64,000 nt of DNA, from positions 310,001 to 374,000 of the forward strand of contig NZ_SRXO01000002.1 of assembly GCF_008360935.1 (NCBI RefSeq). Reading direction: 5' to 3'. This DNA comes from Siccirubricoccus phaeus (lineage in GTDB: Bacteria > Pseudomonadota > Alphaproteobacteria > Acetobacterales > Acetobacteraceae). Position numbers and translations under genes: made by a program. How positions within the stretch are numbered: position 1 is the stretch's first letter; every line of letters starts with the position of its first letter. A model generated the notes under the pieces. It ran no database searches. It was not told the DNA's origin and saw only the letters and a program-made list of their open reading frames with translations. This document shows, in pieces, positions 26,181-34,567 of the stretch.

Positions 26181-27145
26181 CTGGTCGGCGACCCCTCGCT
26201 CGGCCGCGTCGCGGCGCCGGCCTGCACCCGCGCCTCCGGCAGCGGGATGAACTCCTCCGCATCGTCCGGCACCTTGGCGAAGCGCTGCGCCCGCCATTCC
26301 TCCTTGGCGTGCTCGATCCGCTCCCGGCTGGAGGCGACGAAATTCCAGAACAGGTAGCGCGGCCCGTCCATGGCCGCGCCGCCCAGCAGCAGCAGCCGCG
26401 CGCCCTGCGGCCCGGCCAGCAGCGCCAGCTTGTCCCCGGCGCGGAACACCAGCATCCGCCCGGCCTCGAACACGTCGCCGGCGACGCTCACACCGCCTTC
26501 CAGCACATAGGCGGCGCGTTCCTCCTGCTGCTCCGGCAGCGGCACCGCGGCGCCCGGGGCCAGCACCGCATCGGCGTAGAAGAGCGGCGAGGCGGTAGCG
26601 ACCGGAGAGCGCAGCCCCCAGCCCTCGCCGGCGATCAGCCGCAGGGAGAGCCCGCCATCGGTGACAGCCGGCAGGGTCGCTTCAGGGTGGTGGATGAAGG
26701 AGGGATCGGTCTCCTCCAACCCCTTCGGCAGCGCCACCCAGAGCTGGATGCCGTAGAGCGGGTTGGCATGGTCCCGCTCTGCCGCATCGGTCCGCTCGGA
26801 ATGGACGATGCCGCGCCCGGCCGTCATCCAATTCACCGCCCCCGGCAGGATGGGCTGGCGGGAGCCGAGGCTGTCCCGGTGCAGGATGGACCCCTGGAAC
26901 AGGTAGGTGACGGTGGAAAGCCCGATATGCGGGTGCGGCCGCACATCCAGCCCCTTGCCGGCCAGGAATTCCCCCGGCCCCATCTGGTCGAAGAAGATGA
27001 AGGGGCCGACCATCTGGCGTTCCTTGGCCGGTAGGGCGCGGCGCACCTCGAAGCCGCCCACATCATGGGCGCGGGGCAGCAGCACCAGCTCCACGCCGGA
27101 CGGCGGGGCGGGGCAGACGGGGTCCTCGGCGGGTTGCCAGCTCAT
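26177..27145 (-). CDS. Pirin family protein
   Basis: A 322-aa bicupin. The N-terminal cupin has the metal motif RPHPHIGLSTVTYLF followed by VNWMTAGRGIVHSER with the conserved His and Glu ligands. The pirin C-terminal domain (GDKLALLAGPQGARLLLLGG) is complete, and the last 30 residues are a charged tail. The ATG at 27145 is used; the frame runs on upstream through a tandem repeat. Pirins act as quercetin-type dioxygenases or redox-linked regulators; the role here is unknown. The stop codon is provided by a palindromic element. Confidence 0.88.
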   Translation of the reverse strand: MSWQPAEDPVCPAPPSGVELVLLPRAHDVGGFEVRRALPAKERQMVGPFIFFDQMGPGEFLAGKGLDVRPHPHIGLSTVTYLFQGSILHRDSLGSRQPILPGAVNWMTAGRGIVHSERTDAAERDHANPLYGIQLWVALPKGLEETDPSFIHHPEATLPAVTDGGLSLRLIAGEGWGLRSPVATASPLFYADAVLAPGAAVPLPEQQEERAAYVLEGGVSVAGDVFEAGRMLVFRAGDKLALLAGPQGARLLLLGGAAMDGPRYLFWNFVASSRERIEHAKEEWRAQRFAKVPDDAEEFIPLPEARVQAGAATRPSEGSPTS

Positions 27146-27160
27146 GCGGCGTCCTTCCTG

Positions 27161-27227
27161 GGTCATGGGCCTGGGGTCATGGGCCTGGGTGGTCGGCCTG
27201 GGTGGTCGGCCCGGGTCGTCGGCCTGG
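27161..27227. repeat. Tandem 13-14 bp repeat upstream of the pirin gene
   Basis: Two copies of GGTCATGGGCCTGG (27161-27188) are followed by three copies of GTGGTCGGCCTGG with single changes (27189-27227). It lies in the 197-bp divergent gap between pirin and the sterol-desaturase gene, where the promoters should be. Confidence 0.75.
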
Positions 27228-27342
27228 GTGGGTCCTCGGGGGTGGCGTGGCCTGGCTAAGCTTTCCGGGTGGGCCGGCAGGATATAGGCGGCCCCCCCGC
27301 CCGGCGCTTGGAGGATAGTGCCCTTCGCGCCATTTTGCGCCC

Positions 27343-28116
27343 ATGCCGCAGGAACCGGTGATCCGTCTGGCTGTCTTCCTCGGGGTGCTGGCGGCGCTGC
27401 TGCTGGCCGAAAGGCTATGGCCCTGGCGCCGCGCCACCGCGGCGCGGTGGCTGGGCAATCTCGGCCTGGGGGTGGCGGGGGCGCTGGCGGTGCGGGCGAC
27501 GGTGCCGGCCGCGGCGGTCGGCGCCGCGCTCTGGGCGGAGGCGCGGGGGATCGGGCTGCTGGCCGGCGCGCCGCCATGGTTCTCTGTGCCGGCGGCGCTG
27601 CTGGCGCTGGATCTGCTGGTCTATGCCCAGCACCGGGTGAGCCATGCGGTTCCACTGCTCTGGCGGCTGCACCGGGTGCATCACGCGGACCCCGATCTGG
27701 ATGCCACCACCGCGCTGCGCTTCCACCCGCTGGAAATCCTGCTTTCCATGGCGCTGAAGATGGCGGCGGTGGTGGCGCTGGGCGCGCCGCCCGTTGCGGT
27801 GCTCGCCTTCGAGGTGCTGCTGAACGCGACCGCCATGTTCAACCACGCCGCCATCCGCCTGCCGCCACGGCTGGAGCAGGCGCTGCGCCTGGTGCTGGTG
27901 ACGCCCGAGATGCACCGCACCCATCACTCGGAAGCGAAGGCGGAGACGGATAGCTGCTTCGGCTTCTGCCTGCCCTGGTGGGACCGGATCTTCGGCAGCT
28001 ACCGCGCCGCGCCGGCGGCGGGGGAGGCGGTGGTGATCGGCCTGCCCGGCTGGCGCGCGGCGCCGCAGCAGCGGCTGGACCGCCTGCTGCTGCAACCCTT
28101 CCGCCGCGCCCCTTGA
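27343..28116 (+). CDS. Sterol desaturase/fatty acid hydroxylase superfamily protein
   Basis: A 257-aa membrane di-iron oxygenase. Four to five predicted helices surround the histidine clusters: HRVSH, HRVHHAD, a FHPLE segment, FNHA and HRTHHS. This full set of His motifs supports catalysis. The C-terminus GLPGWRAAPQQRLDRLL is cytosolic. The family hydroxylates or desaturates lipids; the lipid is unknown. It is divergent from pirin. Confidence 0.88.
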   Translation: MPQEPVIRLAVFLGVLAALLLAERLWPWRRATAARWLGNLGLGVAGALAVRATVPAAAVGAALWAEARGIGLLAGAPPWFSVPAALLALDLLVYAQHRVSHAVPLLWRLHRVHHADPDLDATTALRFHPLEILLSMALKMAAVVALGAPPVAVLAFEVLLNATAMFNHAAIRLPPRLEQALRLVLVTPEMHRTHHSEAKAETDSCFGFCLPWWDRIFGSYRAAPAAGEAVVIGLPGWRAAPQQRLDRLLLQPFRRAP

Positions 28117-28139
28117 GGCTGGCGCACAGCGTCCACGGT

Positions 28140-28241
28140 CCGCCCGCGCCGCCTGTTGCCCCGTCGCGGCTTTGCCGCGGCAGGCTGTGCGAGGCGCCGA
28201 TCGTGACGGATGCCGGGGCCCCACGACGCCGCGCCGGCGGC
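28140..28241. repeat. CTGCCGCGGC-family repeat
   Basis: It contains CGTCGCGGCTTTGCCGCGGCAGGCTGTGCG-type sequence (about 28158-28187; stem CGCGGC/GCCGCG), nearly the same as the copy near 1718. It lies between two convergent genes. Confidence 0.5.
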
Positions 28242-28299
28242 TTGGCGGTGAAATCAGTCCGGCGGCTGGTTTGGCGGTGAAATCAGTCCGGCGGCTGGT
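28242..28299. repeat. Perfect 29-bp tandem duplication at a gene end
   Basis: Positions 28242-28270 and 28271-28299 are identical. The second copy contains the last codons and TGA (28283-28285) of the minus-strand hypothetical gene, so the 3' end including the stop has been duplicated downstream. Confidence 0.9.
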
Positions 28300-29287
28300 A
28301 GAGGGAATTGATGGAGAGCCGCCGTAGCGTGTTGCGCGCCAGCCCTTCGATTTCCCGCCGGTCCGTGGTCTCCGGATGCACCGCCAGCCAGGCCGTGGCC
28401 GTGCGGCCCCAGAACAAGGCGAGATCCGTCAGCCGGTCCCGCAAATTGCGCTGGGTGGTGATCAGCCGGCCGAGATTCTGCAGCGCCCCGGGGCGGCGCA
28501 AACTGGCATCCGCCTCCCGCACCACCAGATCCATGGTACGGCGCGGCCGGTCGATCACCGGGCCCAGCGAGCCGAGCGCCAGGGTCAGCAGATCATTCGC
28601 CCAGCGCCGATCATCCCCCAGCACCTTGTGGGTCAGGTGCACCATGCGCTCCATGGCGCGGTAATCCGGCTGGGCGGCGGCGGCGGCGAGCGCCCCGGCA
28701 TGGGCATTGGCCAGGCGCTGCAGCCGCCTTGCCAGCGGCGCCACGGTCTCCAGCGGCAGCCCCTCCCGCGTGATGCAGCGGGCCACCGCCTGCTCGAACA
28801 TCTCCGCCCCCGGCGGCACCCGGCGGATAGAATCGCAGAGCGCGACCGCCTCCTCCTGCGCCGTCGCCGCCATGGCCTCCACCAGGGCGGTGGTGGCGGC
28901 GTAGATATGGTGCTCCTCCGGCAAGGGCGGGTCCTCGTCCCGCAGCGCAGGCGGCACCGGGTCGTTCGGCTCCACCGTCTCGATATAGCGCAGCGCCGGC
29001 GGGACCAGGCGGAGCAGCAGGAAATCCCGCGTGCCCGGCCGGATGTCGAACATCAGATGGGCGCGCTCGATATCGACGAGCAGGCGGATATGATCGAAGC
29101 GGCGCACCACGGCGATGGCGCCGCCGGCATCGCGCTCGAAGCACAGGCCGGGCTCGCGCAGCGCGGCGGCCGCGAAGTCGAAGGCCGGCGGCGGCCATTC
29201 GCCGAGCCCCGCGGTGCCCGGGAAGATCACCGGGTCGAAATTGCGCGGGTCCGGCAGGTTCGGGGAGGGGTGGGTCACGACAGCCAC
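28283..29287 (-). CDS. Hypothetical protein (334 aa)
   Basis: I do not recognise a named family. It is a soluble, mostly helical protein with no signal peptide or membrane segment. The N-terminal part (about 1-110) looks alpha/beta (PVIFPGTAGLGEWPPPAFDF; VVRRFDHIRLLVDIE); the rest is Leu/Ala/Arg-rich helix with a Glu-Glu-His-His patch near 124. Codon use matches the neighbours. Its 3' end is tandemly duplicated. It is divergent from a radical SAM gene across 335 bp of repeats. Confidence 0.7.
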   Translation of the reverse strand: MAVVTHPSPNLPDPRNFDPVIFPGTAGLGEWPPPAFDFAAAALREPGLCFERDAGGAIAVVRRFDHIRLLVDIERAHLMFDIRPGTRDFLLLRLVPPALRYIETVEPNDPVPPALRDEDPPLPEEHHIYAATTALVEAMAATAQEEAVALCDSIRRVPPGAEMFEQAVARCITREGLPLETVAPLARRLQRLANAHAGALAAAAAQPDYRAMERMVHLTHKVLGDDRRWANDLLTLALGSLGPVIDRPRRTMDLVVREADASLRRPGALQNLGRLITTQRNLRDRLTDLALFWGRTATAWLAVHPETTDRREIEGLARNTLRRLSINSLYQPPD

Positions 29288-29334
29288 GCGGGGAAGGTCT
29301 CACGCGGTGGTTAACGGGATGTGTGCCGGGGTTT

Positions 29335-29602
29335 TCGCCAATGTCCTGCCCGCAGGGTTCGCCGGCGTTCCGGCGCATGGAGCGAACAGGCAGGCCGCTG
29401 AAAACAAGGGCCGGCTTCCTGATGCCGAACGCTGCGGGATTGCGGCGCCAGGAAGCCGGCGTCGTGTAACCCTTGTCGCGTGAGGACGAATCCCTCGAGC
29501 AGATCGCCGGAGGGCGGCATCGCCCGGAGGCGTGAATCTGCTCTACGATCCATAAGCTAGAGCGGTTTCGCGCTGCACAGTCAGCGTGAAACCGCTCTAG
29601 CT
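29335..29602. repeat. CTAG-family mosaic palindromic element
   Basis: From left: a TGTCCTGCCCGC module ending CGCTGAAAACA, GCCGGCTTCCTG/CAGGAAGCCGGC arms (29410-29421, 29449-29460), the GAGCAGATCGCC...ATCTGCTC module (about 29498-29545), and AGAGCGGTTTC/GAAACCGCTCT (about 29560-29598) ending in CTAG. The last two modules are the reverse of the 23385 copy. No gene fits in this gap. Confidence 0.8.
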
Positions 29603-29622
29603 GGTCATCAGGAGGTCGCCGC

Positions 29623-30576
29623 TTGTCAGCCCCTTCGCCGCACCGCCCGCTCGCCGCCGGAAAATTCCGTGACCCGCTGGTGACGGCGAAGGGCGAATCG
29701 CGCGCCGTGGTGACGCTGGCGGCGCTGCGGACGCTCTGGGTGAATACCGGCACGCTGTGCAACATCACCTGCCGCCATTGCTATATCGAAAGCAGCCCGC
29801 GGAACGACGCGCTGGCCTATCTCTCCGCGGCGGAGCTGGCGCCCTTCCTGGCGGAGATCGCGCGCGACGCCCTGCCGGTGGAGGAGATCGGCTTCACCGG
29901 CGGCGAGCCTTTCCTGAACCGGGAGCTGCCGGCGATGCTGGAGGCCGTGCTGGGGCGCGGCTTCCGCGCCCTGGTGCTGACCAATGCGATGAAGCCGATG
30001 CGCCACCACGCCGCCGCCCTGCTGGCGCTGCGCGCGGCGTATCGCGCGCGGCTGACGCTGCGCGTCAGCCTCGACCACTACGACCCCGCCCTGCACGATG
30101 CCGAGCGGCAGGCGGGCAGCTTCGCCCAGGCGCTGGACGGGCTGCTCTGGCTGGCGGAGCATGGCTTCCAGGTGCATGTCGCCGGCCGCGCCGGCTTCGG
30201 CGGGGAGGGGGAGGCGGCGATGCGGGCCGGCTTCGCCCGGCTTTTCGCCGCCCATCGCATTCCGGTGGATGCCACCGATCCGGTGGCGCTGATGCTGTTC
30301 CCGGAGATGGATGCCGCGGCGGATGTGCCGGAGATCACCACCGCCTGCTGGGGCATATTGAAGAAATCGCCGGACAGCCTGATGTGCGCCTCCGCCCGCA
30401 TGCTGGTGAAGCGGCGCGGGGCGGCGCGGCCGTCGGTGCTGGCCTGCACCCTGCTGCCCTACGACCCGCAATTCGAGCTGGGCGGAACGCTCGCCGAGGC
30501 CGCCCGGCCGGTGCCGCTGAACCACCCGCATTGCGCGAAATTCTGCGTCCTCGGCGGCGCCGCCTGTTCCCGTTGA
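29623..30576 (+). CDS. Radical SAM protein with Cys-rich C-terminus
   Basis: A 317-aa radical SAM enzyme starting at TTG with GGAGG at 29611-29615. The 4Fe-4S/SAM motif is Cys46, Cys50, Cys53 (CNITCRHC) and GGEP is at 93-96. Six more cysteines (242, 255, 275, 304, 308, 315), ending in HCAKFCVLGGAAC, suggest an auxiliary SPASM-like cluster. No peptide substrate or partner gene is adjacent, so its target is unknown. The upstream 335 bp is a mosaic of palindromic repeats. Confidence 0.85.
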   Translation: MSAPSPHRPLAAGKFRDPLVTAKGESRAVVTLAALRTLWVNTGTLCNITCRHCYIESSPRNDALAYLSAAELAPFLAEIARDALPVEEIGFTGGEPFLNRELPAMLEAVLGRGFRALVLTNAMKPMRHHAAALLALRAAYRARLTLRVSLDHYDPALHDAERQAGSFAQALDGLLWLAEHGFQVHVAGRAGFGGEGEAAMRAGFARLFAAHRIPVDATDPVALMLFPEMDAAADVPEITTACWGILKKSPDSLMCASARMLVKRRGAARPSVLACTLLPYDPQFELGGTLAEAARPVPLNHPHCAKFCVLGGAACSR

Positions 30577-30672
30577 CAGGCCGTTCTGGACGCCGGCGGA
30601 GACATCCCTTTACCCTTCCGGCGTAACATCGCGCATGCGCCGCCAAGGCGCCGTCGGAAGGGAGGAAGCGGC

Positions 30673-31653
30673 ATGCATCACGCATGGTCTCGCCGGGCGC
30701 TGCTGGGCGTTGCGGCGGCGGCGGGCTCGGGGCTGGCGGCGCCCGCCCTGGCACAAACCGGCTGGCCGAGCCGGCCGGTGCGGCTGGTGGTGGGCTTCAC
30801 CCCCGGCAGCGCCACGGACATCACTGGCCGCATCTTCGCCCAGCGCTTCAGCGAGGCCTGGGGCCAGCCCGTGGTGGTGGAGAACATCCCCGGCAATGGC
30901 GGTGCCATCGGCGCCGACCGGGTGGCGAAATCCGCGCCGGACGGCCACACCCTGCTGTTCGGCGCCAATGGCGCGCTGACCATCGTGCCCAGCCTGCAGA
31001 CCCTGCCCTTCGATCCGCGCAAGGATCTGGAAGCGATCGGGCTGCTGCTGACCATGCCCTCGCTGATCTTCACCAATCTCGACCTGCCGCAGAGGACGCT
31101 GCCGGAGATCATCGCCCGGGCGAAGGCGGAGCCGGGCACGCTGGTCTATGGCACGCCCGGCGTCGGCACGCCGCAGCACATCGCGGGCGAGATGCTGTGC
31201 CACCAGGCCGGTATCCGGATGGAGCACATCCCCTATCGCGGCGCCAATCTCGCCGATGTGCTGAACGGCGTGGTGCCGATCGGCATCCAGAACACCGGCG
31301 CCGCCCTGTCCATGGTGCGGGACGGCAAGCTGCGCTGCGTCGCCATCACCTCGCTGGAGCGGTCGCCGAACGCGCCGGATTTCCCGACCGTGGCGGAGCA
31401 GGGGTTTCCGGGTTTCGAGGCCACCTCCTGGTTCGGGCTGATGGGCCCGCCCGGCCTGCCTGCCGCCATCGTCGCGCGGGTGAATGCCGATGCGCGGCGG
31501 GTGCTGGCGGATGTGGAAATGCAGGCGCGCTTCGCGCAGCTTGGCCTCGACGTCACGCCGGGCGCGCCGGAGGGGATGCGGGACCTCATCGCGCGGGACA
31601 TCCCGAAATGGGCGAAGGTGATTGCGGAGGCGGGGATCGCCACCGGCCGCTGA
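30673..31653 (+). CDS. Bug-family (TTT) periplasmic receptor
   Basis: A 326-aa exported receptor. The signal peptide has twin Arg (SRRALLGVAAAAG) and cleaves near ALAQ (about 28). Bug motifs VGFTPGSATDITGRIFAQ, VVVENIPGNGG, YGTPGVGTPQHIAGE and HIPYRGANLADVL are all present. No TctA/TctB partner lies nearby. Its ligand is probably a carboxylate. Likely transcribed alone, ending in repeat hairpins. Confidence 0.9.
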   Translation: MHHAWSRRALLGVAAAAGSGLAAPALAQTGWPSRPVRLVVGFTPGSATDITGRIFAQRFSEAWGQPVVVENIPGNGGAIGADRVAKSAPDGHTLLFGANGALTIVPSLQTLPFDPRKDLEAIGLLLTMPSLIFTNLDLPQRTLPEIIARAKAEPGTLVYGTPGVGTPQHIAGEMLCHQAGIRMEHIPYRGANLADVLNGVVPIGIQNTGAALSMVRDGKLRCVAITSLERSPNAPDFPTVAEQGFPGFEATSWFGLMGPPGLPAAIVARVNADARRVLADVEMQARFAQLGLDVTPGAPEGMRDLIARDIPKWAKVIAEAGIATGR

Positions 31654-31654
31654 G

Positions 31655-31855
31655 TTGGGGGAGGGCTCCGCCCTTCCCCTCACGTTGGACGCAGTGCGTC
31701 CAACCCCGCAAAGGGCCGAAGGACCCTCGAGCCCCCGAGCTTGGCGTCTCGACCGACGGGCCTGAGACCCATGGTTTCCGCAGGCCCTTCGGCCTTTGGC
31801 GGATCGGGCGCACCGCGTCCGATGCGAGGGGAGGGCAGAGCCCTCCTCGACACCG
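31655..31855. terminator. Two paired-hairpin repeats in opposite orientation
   Basis: The first unit includes GGGGAGGGC/GCCCTTCCCC and GTTGGACGCA/TGCGTCCAAC-like arms (about 31656-31712), then CCCGCAAAGGGCC. The second reads CCGCAGGCCCTTCGGCCTTTGGCGG and GGGCGCACCGCGTCCG, then GAGGGCAGAGCCCTC (about 31775-31846). The arrangement mirrors that at 25476. No gene is present. Confidence 0.55.
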
Positions 31856-31899
31856 CCATGGGATTGCAGGACACTCCCGCCAAAGCACGGGAGGAAATC

Positions 31900-33474
31900 A
31901 TGCTGCGACGCCGCGATCTGCTGGCGGCCGGGGCTGCTGTCGCCCTGGCCCGCCCTGCCCTCGGCCAGGCCCCCAAGGTGCTGGTGCATGTGCCGCAGGC
32001 CAGCATCGGCAGCCTGGACCCAGTCTGGACCACCGCCGTCGTCACCCGCAACGTCGCCGGGATGCTGTTCGAGACCTTGTTTGGCCGCGACGAGCATCTC
32101 GAACCCAAGCCCCAGATGCTGGAAGGCTTCCGCGCCGAGGACAATGCGAAGCGCTGGACCATGCGGCTGCGCGAGGGCCTCCGCTTCCATGACGGCGAGC
32201 CCGTGCTGGCGCGGGATTGCGTCGCCAGCCTGCAGCGCTGGATGGTGCGGGACCCCGTCGGCCAGACCATCAAGGCGCGGCTGGAAGCGCTGGAGGCGCC
32301 GGACGATCGCACCCTGCTCTGGCGGCTGAGCAAGCCCTTCGCCTCGCTGCCCTACGCCCTGGCCAAGACCCAGCCCAGCCCCGTCATCATGCCGGCCAGG
32401 CTGGCGGCGACGGACCCCTATCGCCAGGTCTCGGAGATCGTCGGCAGCGGCCCCTTCCGCTGGGTGGCCGACGAATACCTGCCCGGCAGCCGCGCCATCT
32501 TCGCCAAATACGAAGCCTACCAGCCGCGCGACGAGCCGGTGAGCCACGCCGCCGGCGGCTACCGCGTGAAGGTGGACCGCGTCGAATGGCGCTTCATCCC
32601 GGATGCGGCGACGGCGGCCAATGCGCTGATCAATGGCGAGGTGGACTGGATCGACCAGCCTTTGCCGGATCTGCTGCCGCGGCTGAAGCGGGCGCGCGGC
32701 GTCGCGGTGGGCATCCTGGACAATTACGGCACCTTCGGCGCCATCCGCCCCAACCACATGCAGGGCCCCACCGCCAATGCCGCCATCCGCCGCGTGCTGG
32801 CCGCGGCGATCGACCCGGCGGAGGCGATGACCGCGGCGATGGGCGAGGACCGCTCGCTCTACCGCGCCCCGGTCGGCTATTTCCTGCCCGGCACGCCCTC
32901 CGCCAGCGAGGCGGGGATGGAGGCGGTGACGCAGCGCCCGGACAAGGCGCGGCTGCGCGCCATGCTGGCGGAGGCCGGCTATGCCGGGGAGCGCATCGCC
33001 TGCATGCACCCCACCGACCAGACCTTTTACGACGCCTTCACCAGCGTCGCCGTCGCCGCTTGGCGGGAGGCGGGGCTGAACATCGACGACCAGGCGATGG
33101 ATTGGGGCACCATCGTGCAGCGGCGGGCGAGCAAGGAGCCGCTGGAGAAGGGTGGCTGGTCGCTCTTCCCCTCCGGCTTCCCTGCCGCCGAGTACCGCGA
33201 CCCGGTCTTCGCCACCAATCTCCGCGGCAATGGCGGCGGCGCCTGGTTCGGCTGGCCGGACGACCCGGAGATGGAGCGGATGCGCGACGCCTGGATGGAC
33301 GGCACGGATGAGGCGGAATTGCGCCGGCTGGATCAGGCGATCCAGCGCCGCGCCTTCGAGACGGTGCCCTTCATCCCGCTCGGCCAGTACTTTCCGCCCA
33401 GCGCCTGGCGGGGCAATCTGCGGGGGCTGCTGAAGGGGCCGGTGCCGGTCTTCTGGAATGTGGAGAAGGCCTGA
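31900..33474 (+). CDS. Orphan peptide-type ABC substrate-binding protein (SBP family 5)
   Basis: A 524-aa receptor. The start at 31900 follows GGGAGGAAATC and gives a Tat-like signal peptide (MLRRRDLLAAGAAVALA). Family motifs include LEPKPQMLEGF, TMRLREGLRFHDGEPV and the C-terminal lobe. Unlike the receptor at 8751 it has no permease or ATPase genes beside it, so it must share a transporter or be regulated separately. A 65-bp tandem repeat begins about 40 nt after its stop. Confidence 0.88.
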   Translation: MLRRRDLLAAGAAVALARPALGQAPKVLVHVPQASIGSLDPVWTTAVVTRNVAGMLFETLFGRDEHLEPKPQMLEGFRAEDNAKRWTMRLREGLRFHDGEPVLARDCVASLQRWMVRDPVGQTIKARLEALEAPDDRTLLWRLSKPFASLPYALAKTQPSPVIMPARLAATDPYRQVSEIVGSGPFRWVADEYLPGSRAIFAKYEAYQPRDEPVSHAAGGYRVKVDRVEWRFIPDAATAANALINGEVDWIDQPLPDLLPRLKRARGVAVGILDNYGTFGAIRPNHMQGPTANAAIRRVLAAAIDPAEAMTAAMGEDRSLYRAPVGYFLPGTPSASEAGMEAVTQRPDKARLRAMLAEAGYAGERIACMHPTDQTFYDAFTSVAVAAWREAGLNIDDQAMDWGTIVQRRASKEPLEKGGWSLFPSGFPAAEYRDPVFATNLRGNGGGAWFGWPDDPEMERMRDAWMDGTDEAELRRLDQAIQRRAFETVPFIPLGQYFPPSAWRGNLRGLLKGPVPVFWNVEKA

Positions 33475-33514
33475 CCGGGGCCGCAGGACGAAGCAGCGCA
33501 GAGGGCCGATCCGA

Positions 33515-33705
33515 CCGCCGGAGGGCGCAGGCGAAGCCGAGGATCGGCGGCGTGAGTCGGATCGGCAAACGCTCACCGGCCGCTGGAGGGCGTAGGCGAA
33601 ACCGAGGACCGGCGGCGTGAAACGGGCCGGCAAACGCTCACCGGCCGCCGGAGGGGCGCAGGTGCAGCCGAGCACCGAAGGCGTGAATCGGAGGGGAGAT
33701 ACCGA
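33515..33705. repeat. 65-bp tandem repeat, three copies, ending at a start codon
   Basis: Units start at 33515, 33580 and 33645, each beginning CCGCCGGAGGG or CCGCTGGAGGG. The first two keep a common GGCAAACGCTCA end; the third is diverged and runs into the ribosome site GGAGGGGAG of the Lin0512 gene at 33706. The 65-bp period is not coding. Confidence 0.8.
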
Positions 33706-34071
33706 ATGGCGATGAAGCGCGTGGTGCTGGAGATCGGCATGGGGACCGATATCCGCGGCCTGGACAGCACCAAGGCCGCGGTGCGGGCGCTGCGCGACGC
33801 GCTCTGGCACAATTCCCTCACCATCACCCATGCGCTGGGGGTGGATGTGGACAGCATGAAGGTGGTGGTGACCATCGGCGTGCCGAAGCCGGAAACGGTG
33901 GACAAGGCCCAGGTGCTGGCGGTGCTGCCGCATGGCACGGGGGAGGTGAAATGCGTGGAGGGCGGGCTGATGATCCCGAACGAGGCCGGGGATGGCGGCA
34001 CGCTGGTGGCGCATGCGGCGGCCGAGGTCTTCCTCGATCTGCCAAGGGACCTGGATGGAGGAGGACGCTGA
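33706..34071 (+). CDS. Lin0512 family protein, copy 1
   Basis: A 121-aa protein of the conserved Lin0512 family (function unknown). Family features: VVLEIGMGTDIRGLDSTKAA at the N-terminus and a repeated beta-alpha layout with VVVTIGVPKPETVD and VKCVEGGLMIPNE. It is followed after 1 nt by a paralogue, suggesting a heteromeric pair. Confidence 0.82.
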   Translation: MAMKRVVLEIGMGTDIRGLDSTKAAVRALRDALWHNSLTITHALGVDVDSMKVVVTIGVPKPETVDKAQVLAVLPHGTGEVKCVEGGLMIPNEAGDGGTLVAHAAAEVFLDLPRDLDGGGR

Positions 34072-34072
34072 G

Positions 34073-34414
34073 ATGCCGGCGAAGCGGGTGATCCTGGAAC
34101 TCGGCGCCGGCAACGACCTGCATGGCGGCGACTACACCAAGGCGGCGCTGCGGGCGGTGCAGGATGCGCTGCACCATTCCTCCCTCTCCATGCTGCGGGC
34201 GCTGAAGGTGGACCCGAAGACGATGCTGGTGGATGTCACCATCGGCGTGCAGCAGCCGGAGAAGGTGGAGGCGGAGCGCATCCGCGCCTCCCTGCCGCAT
34301 GGCCAGGTGACGGTGCGGGTGGTGAAGGGTGGGCTCGACGTGATGAACCCGGAGCAGGACGACCCCGCCGTGATGGCCACCGCCGCCATCGCGGTAAGGC
34401 TCGAGCTGCCCTGA
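34073..34414 (+). CDS. Lin0512 family protein, copy 2
   Basis: A 113-aa paralogue of the preceding protein (shared VILELGAGNDLHGGDYTKAALRAVQDAL-type opening and DVTIGVQQPEKV). The ATG at 34073 follows GGAGGAGGACGC. Two different Lin0512 subunits side by side suggest an obligate complex; the family's reaction is unknown to me. The gene is convergent with an AbrB-type membrane protein gene. Confidence 0.82.
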   Translation: MPAKRVILELGAGNDLHGGDYTKAALRAVQDALHHSSLSMLRALKVDPKTMLVDVTIGVQQPEKVEAERIRASLPHGQVTVRVVKGGLDVMNPEQDDPAVMATAAIAVRLELP

Positions 34415-34424
34415 CCTGATCGGC

Positions 34425-34560
34425 CGCTGCCCCGCCGTGGCTTCGCCGGGGAGGCTGCGCCAGGGCCCTGGGCGCATGGGCAATCCGGGGCGCACCGGGC
34501 CCCGCAGCGCTTTCCTGGGAATGTTCTCCGGAGCCCGGGCGGAACCGCGCAGCGGTCTCG
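34425..34560. repeat. Decayed CTGCCGCGGC-family repeat
   Basis: GCTGCCCCGCCGTGGCTTCGC and GGGGAGGCTGCGC are a worn copy of the palindrome family, followed by GGGCCCTGGGCGCATGGG and GAGCCCGGGCGGAACCGC sequence. It fills the gap between convergent genes; no gene is seen. Confidence 0.35.
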
Positions 34561-34567
34561 CGACGGA

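Noticed and set aside
26177-27655. Pirin gene extended to a 492-codon frame
   Set aside because: The extra N-terminus is encoded by a tandem repeat and by DNA antisense to the sterol-desaturase gene; the ATG at 27145 gives a normal pirin length.
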